A stretch of DNA of 64,000 bases from Oceanobacillus sojae (GCF_900162665.1 NZ_LT727811.1:438063-502062), one strand, 5' to 3'. Shown: positions 26,237 to 35,287, numbered from the stretch's first letter. Translations and numbers: made by a program. Notes: generated from the letters alone by a model not told the origin.

Positions 26237-27550
26237 GTGAAAGGCAAAATCACAGAAAAATTATTCAAATTAAGAGCTAATCAAACAAATGTCCGAACTG
26301 AATTTATAGCAGGATTGACTGTGTTTATGACAATGCTGTACGTATTGATTGTCGTACCGGGTATGTTAGAGGAAGCAGGGATGCCAAAAGGTCCTGTAAC
26401 AGTTTCCGTTATTCTGATGACTGGTGTCATTACAATAATAATGGGATTATACAGCAACAGACCTTTTGCACTTGCACCGGGACTTGGATCTGTAGCTTTC
26501 CTCGCCATAACGCTGACTGTTGCAGAAGGAATCCCCTGGCAGGTAGGCATGGGAATGGTTTTTATTTCTGGAGTATTATTTGTATTATTTACCGTCCTGG
26601 GACTGCGGCAGCTTATCGTAAAGTTGATGCCTCCTGCAATTAAACTATCTATTGGCGCAGGTGTAGGATTATTTATTGCATTAATCGGTTTTCGGAATGC
26701 AGGACTTGTTGTAGCAAGCGAAGATGCTAACGCACTCCAGCTTGGAGATATCGGTTCACCAAATGCAATCTTAGCTTTAATCGGTTTTTTAATTATGAGT
26801 GTTCTGCTTGCTCGAAATGTCCGCGGCCACTTACTGATTGGTATCGTCATTGTCACAATCATTGGTATACCGATGGGGGTTACAACCGTTCCTGATAAGA
26901 TTTTTTCATTACCGGAAAGTGTCGCACCAATTGCATTTGAACTGGATATTATCGGAGCATTAAAAATTGCATACTTTCCATTGATTCTAGCCTTTTTTAT
27001 ACCAGATTTCTTTTCCAGCTTAGGTACAATGCTGGGTGTCGGAAGCAAAGGAAACATGCTGGACAAGAACGGCAACCTTCCAAATATTGATAAACCTTTT
27101 TCTGTTGATGCAGGTGGGACAGTGCTTGGATCATTGTTCTCTGTGCCAGTCATGACAACATATGTTGAATCGGCAGCTGGAGTAGAAGCAGGTGGACGGA
27201 CCGGGTTGACTTCGGTAACTACAGGCTTTTTATTCTTACTAACTTTGTTTATTACACCTGTCATTATGATTATTCCTACAGAAGCTACTGCTCCAGCCTT
27301 AATATTAGTCGGCTTAACAATGCTGTCCGCAGTACGCAACATAGATTTCAGTGATGTAACAGAGTCACTGCCGGCATTTATGACCATCGTTATTACCATC
27401 TTTACCTTTAACTTCGGAAATGGTATTGCAGCTGGAATTATTATCTTTGTTTTACTGAAGCTTCTTTCCGGCAGACATAAAGAATTACATTGGGGTTTAT
27501 ATATTTTACTGATACCATTAGTATTATATTTCATATCACTAACGAATTAA
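26237..27550 (+). CDS. NCS2-family purine permease (PbuG/AzgA type)
   Basis: About 437 aa with 12-14 hydrophobic segments. AzgA-like features: the RTEFIAGLTVFMTMLYVL start, FALAPGLGSVAFLA, and the SAAGVEAGGRTGLTSV signature (Thr/Gly-rich) near 310-325. These proteins import hypoxanthine, guanine or adenine by proton symport. The GTG at 26237 is chosen since AGAGGAG lies 8 nt upstream. The upstream ATG at 26219 would lie in front of the ribosome binding site. Followed after 24 bp by adenine deaminase, which points to adenine use. Confidence 0.9.
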   Translation: MKGKITEKLFKLRANQTNVRTEFIAGLTVFMTMLYVLIVVPGMLEEAGMPKGPVTVSVILMTGVITIIMGLYSNRPFALAPGLGSVAFLAITLTVAEGIPWQVGMGMVFISGVLFVLFTVLGLRQLIVKLMPPAIKLSIGAGVGLFIALIGFRNAGLVVASEDANALQLGDIGSPNAILALIGFLIMSVLLARNVRGHLLIGIVIVTIIGIPMGVTTVPDKIFSLPESVAPIAFELDIIGALKIAYFPLILAFFIPDFFSSLGTMLGVGSKGNMLDKNGNLPNIDKPFSVDAGGTVLGSLFSVPVMTTYVESAAGVEAGGRTGLTSVTTGFLFLLTLFITPVIMIIPTEATAPALILVGLTMLSAVRNIDFSDVTESLPAFMTIVITIFTFNFGNGIAAGIIIFVLLKLLSGRHKELHWGLYILLIPLVLYFISLTN

Positions 27551-27574
27551 TCGATTACTTTAGGAGGTTTTCAT

Positions 27575-29341
27575 TTGTTTACAAGAGAAAAAATTGTATC
27601 TGCGGCAAGAGGCGATACGAATATGGATATAGTCATACGTGAAGCAAATCTGGTAAATGTATTTACTGCAGAAATATACAAAGCAGATATCGGTGTGAAG
27701 GAAAACCGGTTTGCAGCTGTAGCACCATATAAAGATAATAAGCCTTCTTTCCAGATAAACGGAGATAAGGAATTCAACGCAAAAGGGAAATACGCGATTC
27801 CGGGATTAATCGATTGCCATGTTCATATTGAAAGTACAATGATTACGCCAGACATGTTTGCAAGGGAAGTTCTCAGACATGGAACAACCGTTGCTGTTAT
27901 TGATCCGCATGAAATTGGAAATGTAATGGGGGTTGAAGGGGTAAAATACATGATAGATGCAAGTAAGGGCCTGCCCGTAGATATTCTTACTACTATCCCA
28001 TCTTGTGTACCTGCAGTTCCTGATCTGGAAACAGCCGGAGCTGAATTTCACCCGGAGGATATTGAAGAAATGCTGCAATTGCCTAATGTAGTCGGCATTG
28101 CTGAATTAATGGACTATGTCGGTGTCATCAAGCAGCACCCAAGAATGGCCGGGATTGTTCAAAAAGGATTAGAAGCAGGCGTGCGGAATGAAGGCCATCT
28201 GCCAAGAGTATACGGCAGTGATCTTGCTGCTTACTTAGCAGCCGGGGTGGATTCTGACCATGAAAGCCGGGCGACCGATGAAATTTTAGAAAAGCTGCGG
28301 GCTGGAATGCTTATTTATATCCGGGAGTCCAGCATCAGCCAATTTGCCGACATCGCAGCAGAAGCTTGGAAGGAAGTCCCTTACGTCAGCAACATTGCTA
28401 TGTGTACGGACGATGTAGAGCCAAATGATATGTTAAAAAATGGTCAAATGAACCGTGTTGTCAGACGTTGTATTGAAGAAGGCATTCCGGCACCATTAGC
28501 AGTTCGCTACGGGTCTTTGAACGGGGCAATACGCTATGGTTTAAGAGACCGCGGAGCAATTGCTGCCGGATACCGTGCTGATTTTTCATTAGTTGATTCT
28601 ATAGAAAAAATGGATGTCACAGACGTATTTGTAGAAGGAAAGCAAATGGTGGCAAACGGAGAACTGACAGAGAAATTTACCAGCAGTGTCCCTCCATTAC
28701 TTAGAAACACCGTACAACTTCCAGCATTAACGGAGGAAGATTTATTGATCAAGGCACCATTCCAAAATAGTACTGCAACCTTAAATACGATGGAGATGCA
28801 GCTTAATGGGACAACTGCAAAAGGAACAGTAAATGTTGAAGTGACAGATGGTATGATTCGGGAGCTTCCTGATAATTATGCATTTGTAAGTGTCATTGGC
28901 AGACACGGTCAAAATAAGAAACCATTTGTAGGTGTCATTAAAAATTCAGGGCTTCGTCATGGAGCATATGCAACAACCATTGCTCATGACAGCCATAATT
29001 TGGTGGTAGCTGGTACAAATGCAAAGGATATGTTAATTGCAGTCAAGCAGCTTGAGCAGTCAGGCGGCGGATTATGTCTTGTAAAGGATACAGAAGTACA
29101 AGCACAATTAGATCTCCCGCTAGCTGGTTTGATGTCGCCAGAACCTGTAGAAGAAATTGCTGTAAAAGTAGAGCATTTTAATGAAACGGCAAAATTAATG
29201 GGAGTAAAGGTTGGAAGACGTTCTCCTGCAATGGCCTTTTCATCACTCACACTGACTGTTATACCTGAAATTCGGATATCTGATGTAGGTTTAGTTGATG
29301 TGTATCATCAGGAATTGCTTCCTTTGTTTGTTGAGGAGTAA
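27575..29341 (+). CDS. ade: Adenine deaminase
   Basis: 588 aa, full length. Amidohydrolase metal motif GLIDCHVHIEST (near 80-90), PHEIGNVMG, SEDVEP-like CTDDVEPNDM (near 285) and the C-terminal domain with SGGGLCLVKD, which is diagnostic for the Ade/YerA-type enzyme. It deaminates adenine to hypoxanthine for purine salvage. TTG start, AGGAGG 8 nt upstream. Co-directional with the NCS2 permease, so uptake and deamination are linked. Confidence 0.93.
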   Translation: MFTREKIVSAARGDTNMDIVIREANLVNVFTAEIYKADIGVKENRFAAVAPYKDNKPSFQINGDKEFNAKGKYAIPGLIDCHVHIESTMITPDMFAREVLRHGTTVAVIDPHEIGNVMGVEGVKYMIDASKGLPVDILTTIPSCVPAVPDLETAGAEFHPEDIEEMLQLPNVVGIAELMDYVGVIKQHPRMAGIVQKGLEAGVRNEGHLPRVYGSDLAAYLAAGVDSDHESRATDEILEKLRAGMLIYIRESSISQFADIAAEAWKEVPYVSNIAMCTDDVEPNDMLKNGQMNRVVRRCIEEGIPAPLAVRYGSLNGAIRYGLRDRGAIAAGYRADFSLVDSIEKMDVTDVFVEGKQMVANGELTEKFTSSVPPLLRNTVQLPALTEEDLLIKAPFQNSTATLNTMEMQLNGTTAKGTVNVEVTDGMIRELPDNYAFVSVIGRHGQNKKPFVGVIKNSGLRHGAYATTIAHDSHNLVVAGTNAKDMLIAVKQLEQSGGGLCLVKDTEVQAQLDLPLAGLMSPEPVEEIAVKVEHFNETAKLMGVKVGRRSPAMAFSSLTLTVIPEIRISDVGLVDVYHQELLPLFVEE

Positions 29342-29855
29342 TTGTTGTTTAATGCAAAAACGGAAAGATAATTCAAATGCTTAATGGACAGCTTTCCATT
29401 TCCGCTTTAAATAGCGAGTAAAATCGAAATAGAGAAAAAGGTACGGAAATAAATATTTACTAAGTTTTTGATTCAACAAATTAAACTTTGAAATAATTAT
29501 ATTATCCAGGAATTTCAAGATAGACTGTATAAGTAAGAAGGAATTTGGTTCAGCCCCTTCTCACTTATACAGTTTTTTATTAATTATATCCTCTCATGTG
29601 TAATACTTCTTAAAATGAGTATTAATTCTATAGGCAGATTTTTTCAGCTTAATTAGGTATTCATGCATACAGTTGTTTGTATGCTGAACTAACCGAAGGA
29701 ATGGTCTGAAAATAGACAGTAGATGCTCTCTCTATAAAAAAGCATACATAGAACTTCAGCAAAAAAGATCACTATCTTACCGAAAAAATCTCTATACACT
29801 TTATTTTAAATTGAAGCTATTTGACTTACAATAAGATATATTGAAAGGGACACGT
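29342..29855. other. Long intergenic region before the PrpR-like regulator
   Basis: About 510 bases without a supportable gene on either strand. It contains the terminator at 29524-29578 and a short inverted repeat gcatac/gtatgc around 29672-29691. The promoter of the regulator gene should lie in its last 100 bases. Confidence 0.4.
29524..29578 (+). terminator. Intrinsic terminator after ade
   Basis: 18-bp stem actgtataagtaagaagg (29524-29541) with ccttctcacttatacagt (29556-29573), one mismatch, then a T-run. It is about 180 bp after the ade stop. A similar hairpin with related sequence ends the window's last plus-strand gene. Confidence 0.85.
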
Positions 29856-29909
29856 ATGACAATGAAGGCTACGTATGACATAATAGATTTATTTGAAGAA
29901 TGTAACTAA
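29856..29909 (+). CDS. Possible 17-codon leader peptide upstream of the PrpR-like gene
   Basis: An ATG at 29856 has AAAGGGA upstream and opens a frame MTMKATYDIIDLFEECN that ends at 29907-29909, 13 bp before the regulator ATG. The 10-mer acgtatgaca occurs twice (29852-29861 and 29871-29880) inside it. It could be a leader peptide or translational-coupling element, or chance. Confidence 0.3.
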   Translation: MTMKATYDIIDLFEECN

Positions 29910-29922
29910 AGTGGGTGTGGAA

Positions 29923-31686
29923 ATGATAAAAATTTTGTTAATAGCACCGTATACCGGAATGACACAGGTTGTTAAGCAATTAGATATTCCAAAGGATTTT
30001 CAACTGGACATAAAGGTAGCAAACCTGGAGGAATCTATCTCGCTCGCAAGGAAAGCAGAAGATGAAGGATATGATTTAATTATCAGTCGTGGCGGGACGG
30101 CAAGTCTAGTAGAGAAGAATGTTTCGATCCCTGTTATACATATTGATATTACAGGGTATGATATGCTGCGTGTTTTTACATTGATACGGGGAGCGCAAAA
30201 TACCGTCGCTTTTATCGGATTTGAAAATATATGTCGTGGTGCAAGAACTCTGAATGATATATTGGACTATGACGTAAAAATGTTCACCATTCATAAACGT
30301 GATGAGGTACGATTATTATTAAATAAACTAAAAAATGAAAATTACGAAATTGTAATTGGAGATGTAGTGACCGTTGAAGAGGCTCAAAAAATCGGTTTGC
30401 GTGGTTTTTTAATTACATCTGGTAAAGAGGCTATTTTTGATGCGTTTGATGAGGCAAGAAGAACATATCATATGTTTCAAAAAGTTTCTTATAAAACAGA
30501 TCAATATCTGCAAATCCTCCAATCCCTACCAACAGATATCATTGTTATTAACCAGCAGGAGAAAGTTCTTTTCAATAACCTTTCCCCGAATAAAGAAAGA
30601 ATAGTAAAGAAATTGCTTTATGATAAAGAATTGAGAAAGAACATTCATCAGGCTTTGTCACTAAATGAAAAACAATGGGCGCATATAAGCTCAGAGAAAG
30701 AGGATTTTGAGTTACAAATATTCCCTGTTACAAGCAGAGAAACTAAGCTAGCCGGGATACATTTATGTTCATACAAAAAGAAAGATGAATCAGCAGCATT
30801 TCGCATGTTAACAAAAAAGATACATCAGCCTATCCTCGGTGGCAGCACCTATGCCCAAAGTATTAAAAATAAAATATATGCGTTTGCAAATACAACTGAT
30901 AACTTGTTTATTTCAGGTGAATTTGGAACAGGTAAAATGACCATCGCCCAATCGATTCACTTTCAAAAGTTTGAAAGCAATCACCCTTTATTTATTTTGA
31001 ACTGTGAAATCATAGATTCTGATGATCTGAAAACTCTAAAAGACAGGTGGGTTTCTGTTCAAAAAGGAACAGCAATTTTTGAACATGTTGAGAGTTTATC
31101 ACCGACAAATCAAAAGCTTCTGATTGAGCTGTTTCATCAAATTCCGGAATCTTTACAACTCATTTTTTTAGCCAATGAACAAGCGTCATCCTTAATAGAG
31201 AAGAAACATATTTTTGTCTCATTAATTGAAAAAATCGATCCGATTTTTATTCATACACAGCCTTTACGCAATCGAAAAGAGGATCTAAGAGAATTTATCT
31301 CTTACTATTTATCCGAATTCCACACCAGATTCGGCAACGAAACGTTAGGAATTCGTTCGGATGCGCTAGAAATACTTATGCGCTTAGACTGGCCGGGAAA
31401 TTTGGTTGAATTAAAAAAGAAAATTCGTGAATTAAGTCTTCGTGCTGTCGGATATTATATTGAAAACAAAGACGTGAAAGAAATTTTACATGAAGACGCA
31501 TTGAAAGAGCAAAATAAGCCTCTTGAAAATAAAGGCTTCTATATTCCACCCGGTTTGACTTTAGAGGAAATGGAGCAAAGAATTATCCAAAAGGTGTTAG
31601 AAGAGGAAAAAGAGAACCAAACACGTACCGCCAAAAGGCTGGGAATGAATCGTACAACTTTATGGAGAAAATTAAATGATAAATAA
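29923..31686 (+). CDS. PrpR-like regulator with AAA+ and Fis-type HTH domains, no GAFTGA motif
   Basis: About 587 aa. An N-terminal PrpR_N ligand-sensing domain (MIKILLIAPYTGM, SRGGTASLVEK, roughly 1-190) and a linker (190-300) precede an AAA+ domain with P-loop GEFGTGKM and an arginine region LRNRKEDLREFI. The C-terminal Fis helix-turn-helix has TAKRLGMNRTTLWRKL. The segment after the P-loop lacks the ESELFGHEKGAFTGA block of sigma-54 activators, and the Walker B DE pair is replaced (KGTAIFEHVE). It should therefore act without sigma-54. The start at the ATG 29923 fits the family N-terminus. Likely controls the kdgT-dtnK-pdxA genes just downstream. Confidence 0.82.
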   Translation: MIKILLIAPYTGMTQVVKQLDIPKDFQLDIKVANLEESISLARKAEDEGYDLIISRGGTASLVEKNVSIPVIHIDITGYDMLRVFTLIRGAQNTVAFIGFENICRGARTLNDILDYDVKMFTIHKRDEVRLLLNKLKNENYEIVIGDVVTVEEAQKIGLRGFLITSGKEAIFDAFDEARRTYHMFQKVSYKTDQYLQILQSLPTDIIVINQQEKVLFNNLSPNKERIVKKLLYDKELRKNIHQALSLNEKQWAHISSEKEDFELQIFPVTSRETKLAGIHLCSYKKKDESAAFRMLTKKIHQPILGGSTYAQSIKNKIYAFANTTDNLFISGEFGTGKMTIAQSIHFQKFESNHPLFILNCEIIDSDDLKTLKDRWVSVQKGTAIFEHVESLSPTNQKLLIELFHQIPESLQLIFLANEQASSLIEKKHIFVSLIEKIDPIFIHTQPLRNRKEDLREFISYYLSEFHTRFGNETLGIRSDALEILMRLDWPGNLVELKKKIRELSLRAVGYYIENKDVKEILHEDALKEQNKPLENKGFYIPPGLTLEEMEQRIIQKVLEEEKENQTRTAKRLGMNRTTLWRKLNDK

Positions 31687-31699
31687 GTCTACTTTTTAG

Positions 31700-31763
31700 A
31701 AAATACCATACATGCCACCAACCTTTTTATGAACAGGTTTGGTGGCATGTATGGTATTTTTTT
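31700..31763 (+). terminator. Intrinsic terminator of the PrpR-like gene
   Basis: 20-bp perfect stem aaaataccatacatgccacc (31700-31719) with its complement at 31741-31760, ending in a T-run. Confidence 0.9.
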
Positions 31764-31780
31764 CAAAAACAACAAACTAA

Positions 31781-31801
31781 ATTGTTTCACAATGAAACAA
31801 T
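31781..31801. promoter_or_regulatory. Palindrome 1, candidate binding site of the PrpR-like regulator
   Basis: ATTGTTTC-N5-GAAACAAT, perfect 8-bp arms, 170 bp before the permease start. Identical arms recur at 31903-31923, so this is likely one of two operator copies for a dimeric Fis-type HTH protein. Confidence 0.6.
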
Positions 31802-31879
31802 TTAGCGGATATAGGTATTTAATATGTATAAACTCCAAAAAAATGTTGCTTTTTTATTCATTTAGTATTATCATTTTAA

Positions 31880-31894
31880 ATGCAAACGCTTCAC
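31880..31894. promoter_or_regulatory. Weak cre-like site upstream of the KdgT-type permease
   Basis: ATGCAAACGCTTCAC matches the CcpA cre pattern WTGNAANCGNWNNCW except for the last two positions. It sits between the two palindromes, where it could add catabolite control. Confidence 0.3.
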
Positions 31895-31902
31895 TTCATT
31901 TT

Positions 31903-31923
31903 ATTGTTTCAATAAGAAACAAT
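31903..31923. promoter_or_regulatory. Palindrome 2, candidate binding site of the PrpR-like regulator
   Basis: ATTGTTTC-N5-GAAACAAT, the same arms and spacing as the copy 122 bp upstream. It lies about 28 bp before the permease start and close to its ribosome binding site, where binding may block transcription. Confidence 0.6.
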
Positions 31924-31950
31924 AAACTATTATACAAGGGGGGAGAAAGA

Positions 31951-32943
31951 ATGAAGATAAAAGCAACAATCGAAAAGATCCCTGGGGGAATGATGGTTGT
32001 ACCGTTGTTGATTGCTGCAACATTAAATACTTTCGCACCAGATTTATTAAGAATTGGTAACTTTACACAGGCTTTGTTTGTAGACGGTTCCAGCACTTTG
32101 ATTGCATTGTTCTTATTATTTACCGGGGCACAAATTAACGTAAAAAATGTAGGGGTAAGCCTGGGCAAAGGAGCAACTTTATTAGCTACAAAATGGATAG
32201 TAGGTGCACTTGTTGGATTACTGGCATTTTCTATGATGGGCGATAATGGACTGTGGCTTGGACTGGCTCCAATCGCAATTATTGCTGCTATGACAAACAG
32301 TAATGGCGGTCTCTATGTAGCACTCGTAGGACAATACGGAGATAAGACAGATCGTGCAGCTTATTCTTTATTAGCATTAAATGATGGTCCCTTTTTAACC
32401 ATGGTAGCATTGTCAATATTTGGTGTCATGGGCTTTGTAGAAGGGATGTTCTCTTTCGTTTCCTTCCTGTCTGTATTACTGCCAATTCTAGTCGGTATGA
32501 TTTTGGGTAATTTAGATGAAGACTTGAGAGAGTTTTTCCAATCAGGAAGTTCCGTACTTATTCCATTCTTCGCTTTTGCGTTAGGGATGGGTATTGATTT
32601 TTCTAGCATCATTGAAGGCGGGTTAGGTGGCGTGATTTTAGGCCTGTTGACAGTGTTCGTAACTGGTACAGCAGGGTATTTCATCTTTAAAGCAATGAAA
32701 TGGAATCCAATCGCTGGTGCTGCGGAGGGGTCTACTGCTGGAAATGCGGTAGCTACACCAATGGCAATTGCTTCTGCAGGTCCTGCCTTTTCAGCTAATG
32801 TAGAGTTAGCGACTGTGCAAGTTGCTGCAGCAGTTGTTACAACAGCAATTCTACTGCCATTTTACGTAGGGTTTCTGGTAAAACGTCTAGAAAAAAAAGG
32901 CATCAAGGTTCCTGACCATTATATAAAAGTAAATGAAAAATGA
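31951..32943 (+). CDS. KdgT-family 2-keto-3-deoxygluconate-type permease
   Basis: About 330 aa with around 10 hydrophobic segments. Family features: the PGGMMVVPLLIAATLNTFAPD N-terminus, MTNSNGGLYVAL, LNDGPFLTMVALS and GSTAGNAVATPMAIA near the C-terminus. KdgT proteins are proton symporters for sugar-acid derivatives. The ATG at 31951 is preceded by GGGGGGAG. A longer frame from 31729 runs through a terminator and operators and is not credible. With the downstream kinase and dehydrogenase it probably imports a four-carbon sugar acid such as threonate or erythronate (inference). Confidence 0.87.
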   Translation: MKIKATIEKIPGGMMVVPLLIAATLNTFAPDLLRIGNFTQALFVDGSSTLIALFLLFTGAQINVKNVGVSLGKGATLLATKWIVGALVGLLAFSMMGDNGLWLGLAPIAIIAAMTNSNGGLYVALVGQYGDKTDRAAYSLLALNDGPFLTMVALSIFGVMGFVEGMFSFVSFLSVLLPILVGMILGNLDEDLREFFQSGSSVLIPFFAFALGMGIDFSSIIEGGLGGVILGLLTVFVTGTAGYFIFKAMKWNPIAGAAEGSTAGNAVATPMAIASAGPAFSANVELATVQVAAAVVTTAILLPFYVGFLVKRLEKKGIKVPDHYIKVNEK

Positions 32944-32969
32944 TTGAGATAGTAAAGTAGGTGTTATAA

Positions 32970-34268
32970 TTGGTGAAACAAATCGCTATAATTGCAGATG
33001 ATTTAACTGGAGCAAATGATAGCGGCATTCAATTAACAGAAAAAGGAATTAATACTTCTGTTCTATTTGAAATTCCAAAACAGATGAATCTTCTCAGCGA
33101 AGGTGTCGTAATAGATACAAATTCAAGAGCATTATCAAGAGAAAAAGCAATATCCATCACAATGAAATCAGCGAAATTTATCAAAGATCTTCATTATAAT
33201 CATGTCTATAAAAAAATGGATTCGACACTTAGAGGTCATATCGGCCACGAGCTGCAAGCAATGAGCAGTATATTAAATCCAGAATTTCTTGTAATTGCTC
33301 CGGCGTTTCCTGGTATGGGGCGGGTGACAAAACATGGGTATCACTATGTCCATGGACAATTAATTGCAGAGACAGAAATTGCAAAAGATCCAACTCACCC
33401 TGTGACAGAGTCCTATATTCCTGCCCTAATAGAGCAACAAACAGAAGAACGAGTCGGACTGCTTACAAAAGAGGATTTACAAAGTGATGAGCATTTCCAA
33501 AAAAAACTAGCCATCTTGAAAGCAGACGAAATTAGAATGATTTGCTGTGATGCCGAAACAGAACAGGACTTAAAAGTGCTCACTCATAAATTTTCAAAAG
33601 AAACGAACCGTATCATTTGGGCAGGATCTGCTGGACTGGCAGAAGTTCTCCCACAGGTATTAGGAATTGAAAAGAAAAAGCAACATATTTCCTACAAACA
33701 TTCTAGCGTAGCCATGACAGTGTGTGGCAGTTTATCTGAAAAAACACAGGCACAAATTCGTTATGCAATCCAGCAAAAAAATGTAGCAGGTATCGAGTTA
33801 AACCCGCTGCAAATGTTTCAGGATGATTGGAAAACACAAAAAAAAGAATATAAAAATATATGTGTAGAAATGATTACTCAAAATAAAGACGTTGTCCTCT
33901 ATGTGCCATCAAATGAAAATATTCGCACACAGGTAAAGGAATTAGGCAAGAAAAAAGGACTTTCCAATAATGAAATAGGAGAAACCATTTCAGATAGAAT
34001 TGCAAAATTAGTAGTAGATATTAAAAATCAGCTTCCCAATCTGAATCGTTTTGTCCTGACTGGCGGCGATACAGCGAAGTCCATTACAAAAAGTTTGGGA
34101 GCAGTCGGGATGCATCTTATTAAGCAGCTTGAGCCTGGTATTCCGTTAGTATCGTTAGTCGGCAAGGATGGAAGTCTAGTAGTAACAAAAGCTGGAGCAT
34201 TTGGAAAAGAGGATTCTATTTATCATGCCATGCAGGAGTTGAAAGGAGAAACGACGACATATGAGTAA
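32970..34268 (+). CDS. Four-carbon acid sugar kinase (DtnK-like)
   Basis: 432 aa. DUF1537/four-carbon acid sugar kinase features: IIADDLTGANDSG at the N-terminus, YKKMDSTLRGHIG, APAFPGMGR, then WAGSAGLAE and LTGGDTAKSI in the nucleotide-binding half. These enzymes phosphorylate threonate or erythronate at C4. TTG at 32970 (or GTG at 32973) with TAGGTG upstream. It overlaps the PdxA-type gene by 8 bp. This kinase-PdxA2 pair is the known D-threonate/D-erythronate route to dihydroxyacetone phosphate. Confidence 0.88.
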   Translation: MVKQIAIIADDLTGANDSGIQLTEKGINTSVLFEIPKQMNLLSEGVVIDTNSRALSREKAISITMKSAKFIKDLHYNHVYKKMDSTLRGHIGHELQAMSSILNPEFLVIAPAFPGMGRVTKHGYHYVHGQLIAETEIAKDPTHPVTESYIPALIEQQTEERVGLLTKEDLQSDEHFQKKLAILKADEIRMICCDAETEQDLKVLTHKFSKETNRIIWAGSAGLAEVLPQVLGIEKKKQHISYKHSSVAMTVCGSLSEKTQAQIRYAIQQKNVAGIELNPLQMFQDDWKTQKKEYKNICVEMITQNKDVVLYVPSNENIRTQVKELGKKKGLSNNEIGETISDRIAKLVVDIKNQLPNLNRFVLTGGDTAKSITKSLGAVGMHLIKQLEPGIPLVSLVGKDGSLVVTKAGAFGKEDSIYHAMQELKGETTTYE

Positions 34269-35256
34269 AAAACCGATTATAGGTATAACCATGGGAGACG
34301 CGGCAGGTGTAGGCCCCGAAGTAATCGTTAAAAGTCTGCAGAAACCAGAAATTTATCAGAATGCACATCCCATTGTTATTGGTGATGCTAAAATATTACA
34401 ACGTGCTGCCAAAGATTTAAACTTGGAAGTATCCATTAGCAAAAAAAGAAGTGATGATGATTTAACACAAACGTCATATGGTGAAATTGCCTGCGTGGAT
34501 CTAGATCTTATTCCCAAAAGTTTAACTGTTGGCGAGGTATCTCCGATAGCTGGTGATGCAGCATTTCAATATTTGCAGACAGCCATTCAATTGGCCAATG
34601 AAAATAAAATCCAAGCAATTTGTACAGCACCATTAAATAAAGAAGCACTGCAAAAAGGTGGGCACATGTATCCGGGACATACGGAAATTCTTGCTGATTT
34701 AACAAACACAGAAGATTTTTCCATGATGCTGTCTTCACCAAAATTAAAAGTGATTCACGTTACAACGCATATTGGTTTATTGGATGCCATCCAAAAGATT
34801 AAACCGGAACGTGTATTCAATGTGATAAAATTAGCGGATAAAACATTAAAAGATTCAGGAATTGGACAGCCAAAAATAGGTGTTTGCGGAATCAATCCAC
34901 ACGCAGGAGAAAATGGCCTTTTCGGCTATGGAGAAGAAGAGGAAAAAATTATTCCTGCTGTTCATTTGGCTAAAGAACAAGGTATTGATGTAGAAGGCCC
35001 TTTACCGGCAGATACCTTATTCTTCCGAGCTCAGCGCGGTGACTTTGACATCGTTGTTGCCATGTATCATGATCAGGGCCACGGTCCAATAAAAGTACTT
35101 GGTTTGGAAGCCGGCGTAAATATAACGGTTGGTCTGCCAATAATCCGTACCAGTGTTGACCATGGAACTGCTTTTGATATAGCAGGTAAAGGAATAGTGG
35201 ATGAAGGAAGCATGTTGGAAGCACTAAGACAAGCGATTGAACTGGCACCGAAGTAA
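34261..35256 (+). CDS. pdxA2: PdxA2-type 4-phospho-threonate/erythronate dehydrogenase
   Basis: 331 aa of the PdxA family. Start PIIGITMGDAAGVGPE; metal His motifs THIGLLD, NPHAGENG and MYHDQGHGP; C-terminal TVGLPIIRTSVDHGTAFDIAG. True PdxA makes a vitamin B6 precursor. Because it overlaps a four-carbon acid sugar kinase gene, this copy more likely oxidises and decarboxylates a 4-phospho sugar acid to dihydroxyacetone phosphate. ATG with GGAG upstream. No other vitamin B6 genes are near. Confidence 0.88.
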   Translation: MSKKPIIGITMGDAAGVGPEVIVKSLQKPEIYQNAHPIVIGDAKILQRAAKDLNLEVSISKKRSDDDLTQTSYGEIACVDLDLIPKSLTVGEVSPIAGDAAFQYLQTAIQLANENKIQAICTAPLNKEALQKGGHMYPGHTEILADLTNTEDFSMMLSSPKLKVIHVTTHIGLLDAIQKIKPERVFNVIKLADKTLKDSGIGQPKIGVCGINPHAGENGLFGYGEEEEKIIPAVHLAKEQGIDVEGPLPADTLFFRAQRGDFDIVVAMYHDQGHGPIKVLGLEAGVNITVGLPIIRTSVDHGTAFDIAGKGIVDEGSMLEALRQAIELAPK

Positions 35257-35287
35257 GAAGTTTTCGAGACTGGAAAAAATATAAAGA

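Noticed and set aside
26281-27534. Long open frame on the minus strand, 417 codons
   Set aside because: It is the antisense shadow of the NCS2 permease gene. It has no ribosome binding site and its product has no recognisable domain.
29811-29842. Sigma-70 promoter for the PrpR-like gene
   Set aside because: TTGAAG and TATATT are present, but the spacing of about 20 bases is too long and alternatives are too short; not called.
31729-31950. N-terminal extension of the KdgT-like permease by 74 codons
   Set aside because: It would translate a terminator hairpin and two operator palindromes, while a strong ribosome binding site marks the ATG at 31951.
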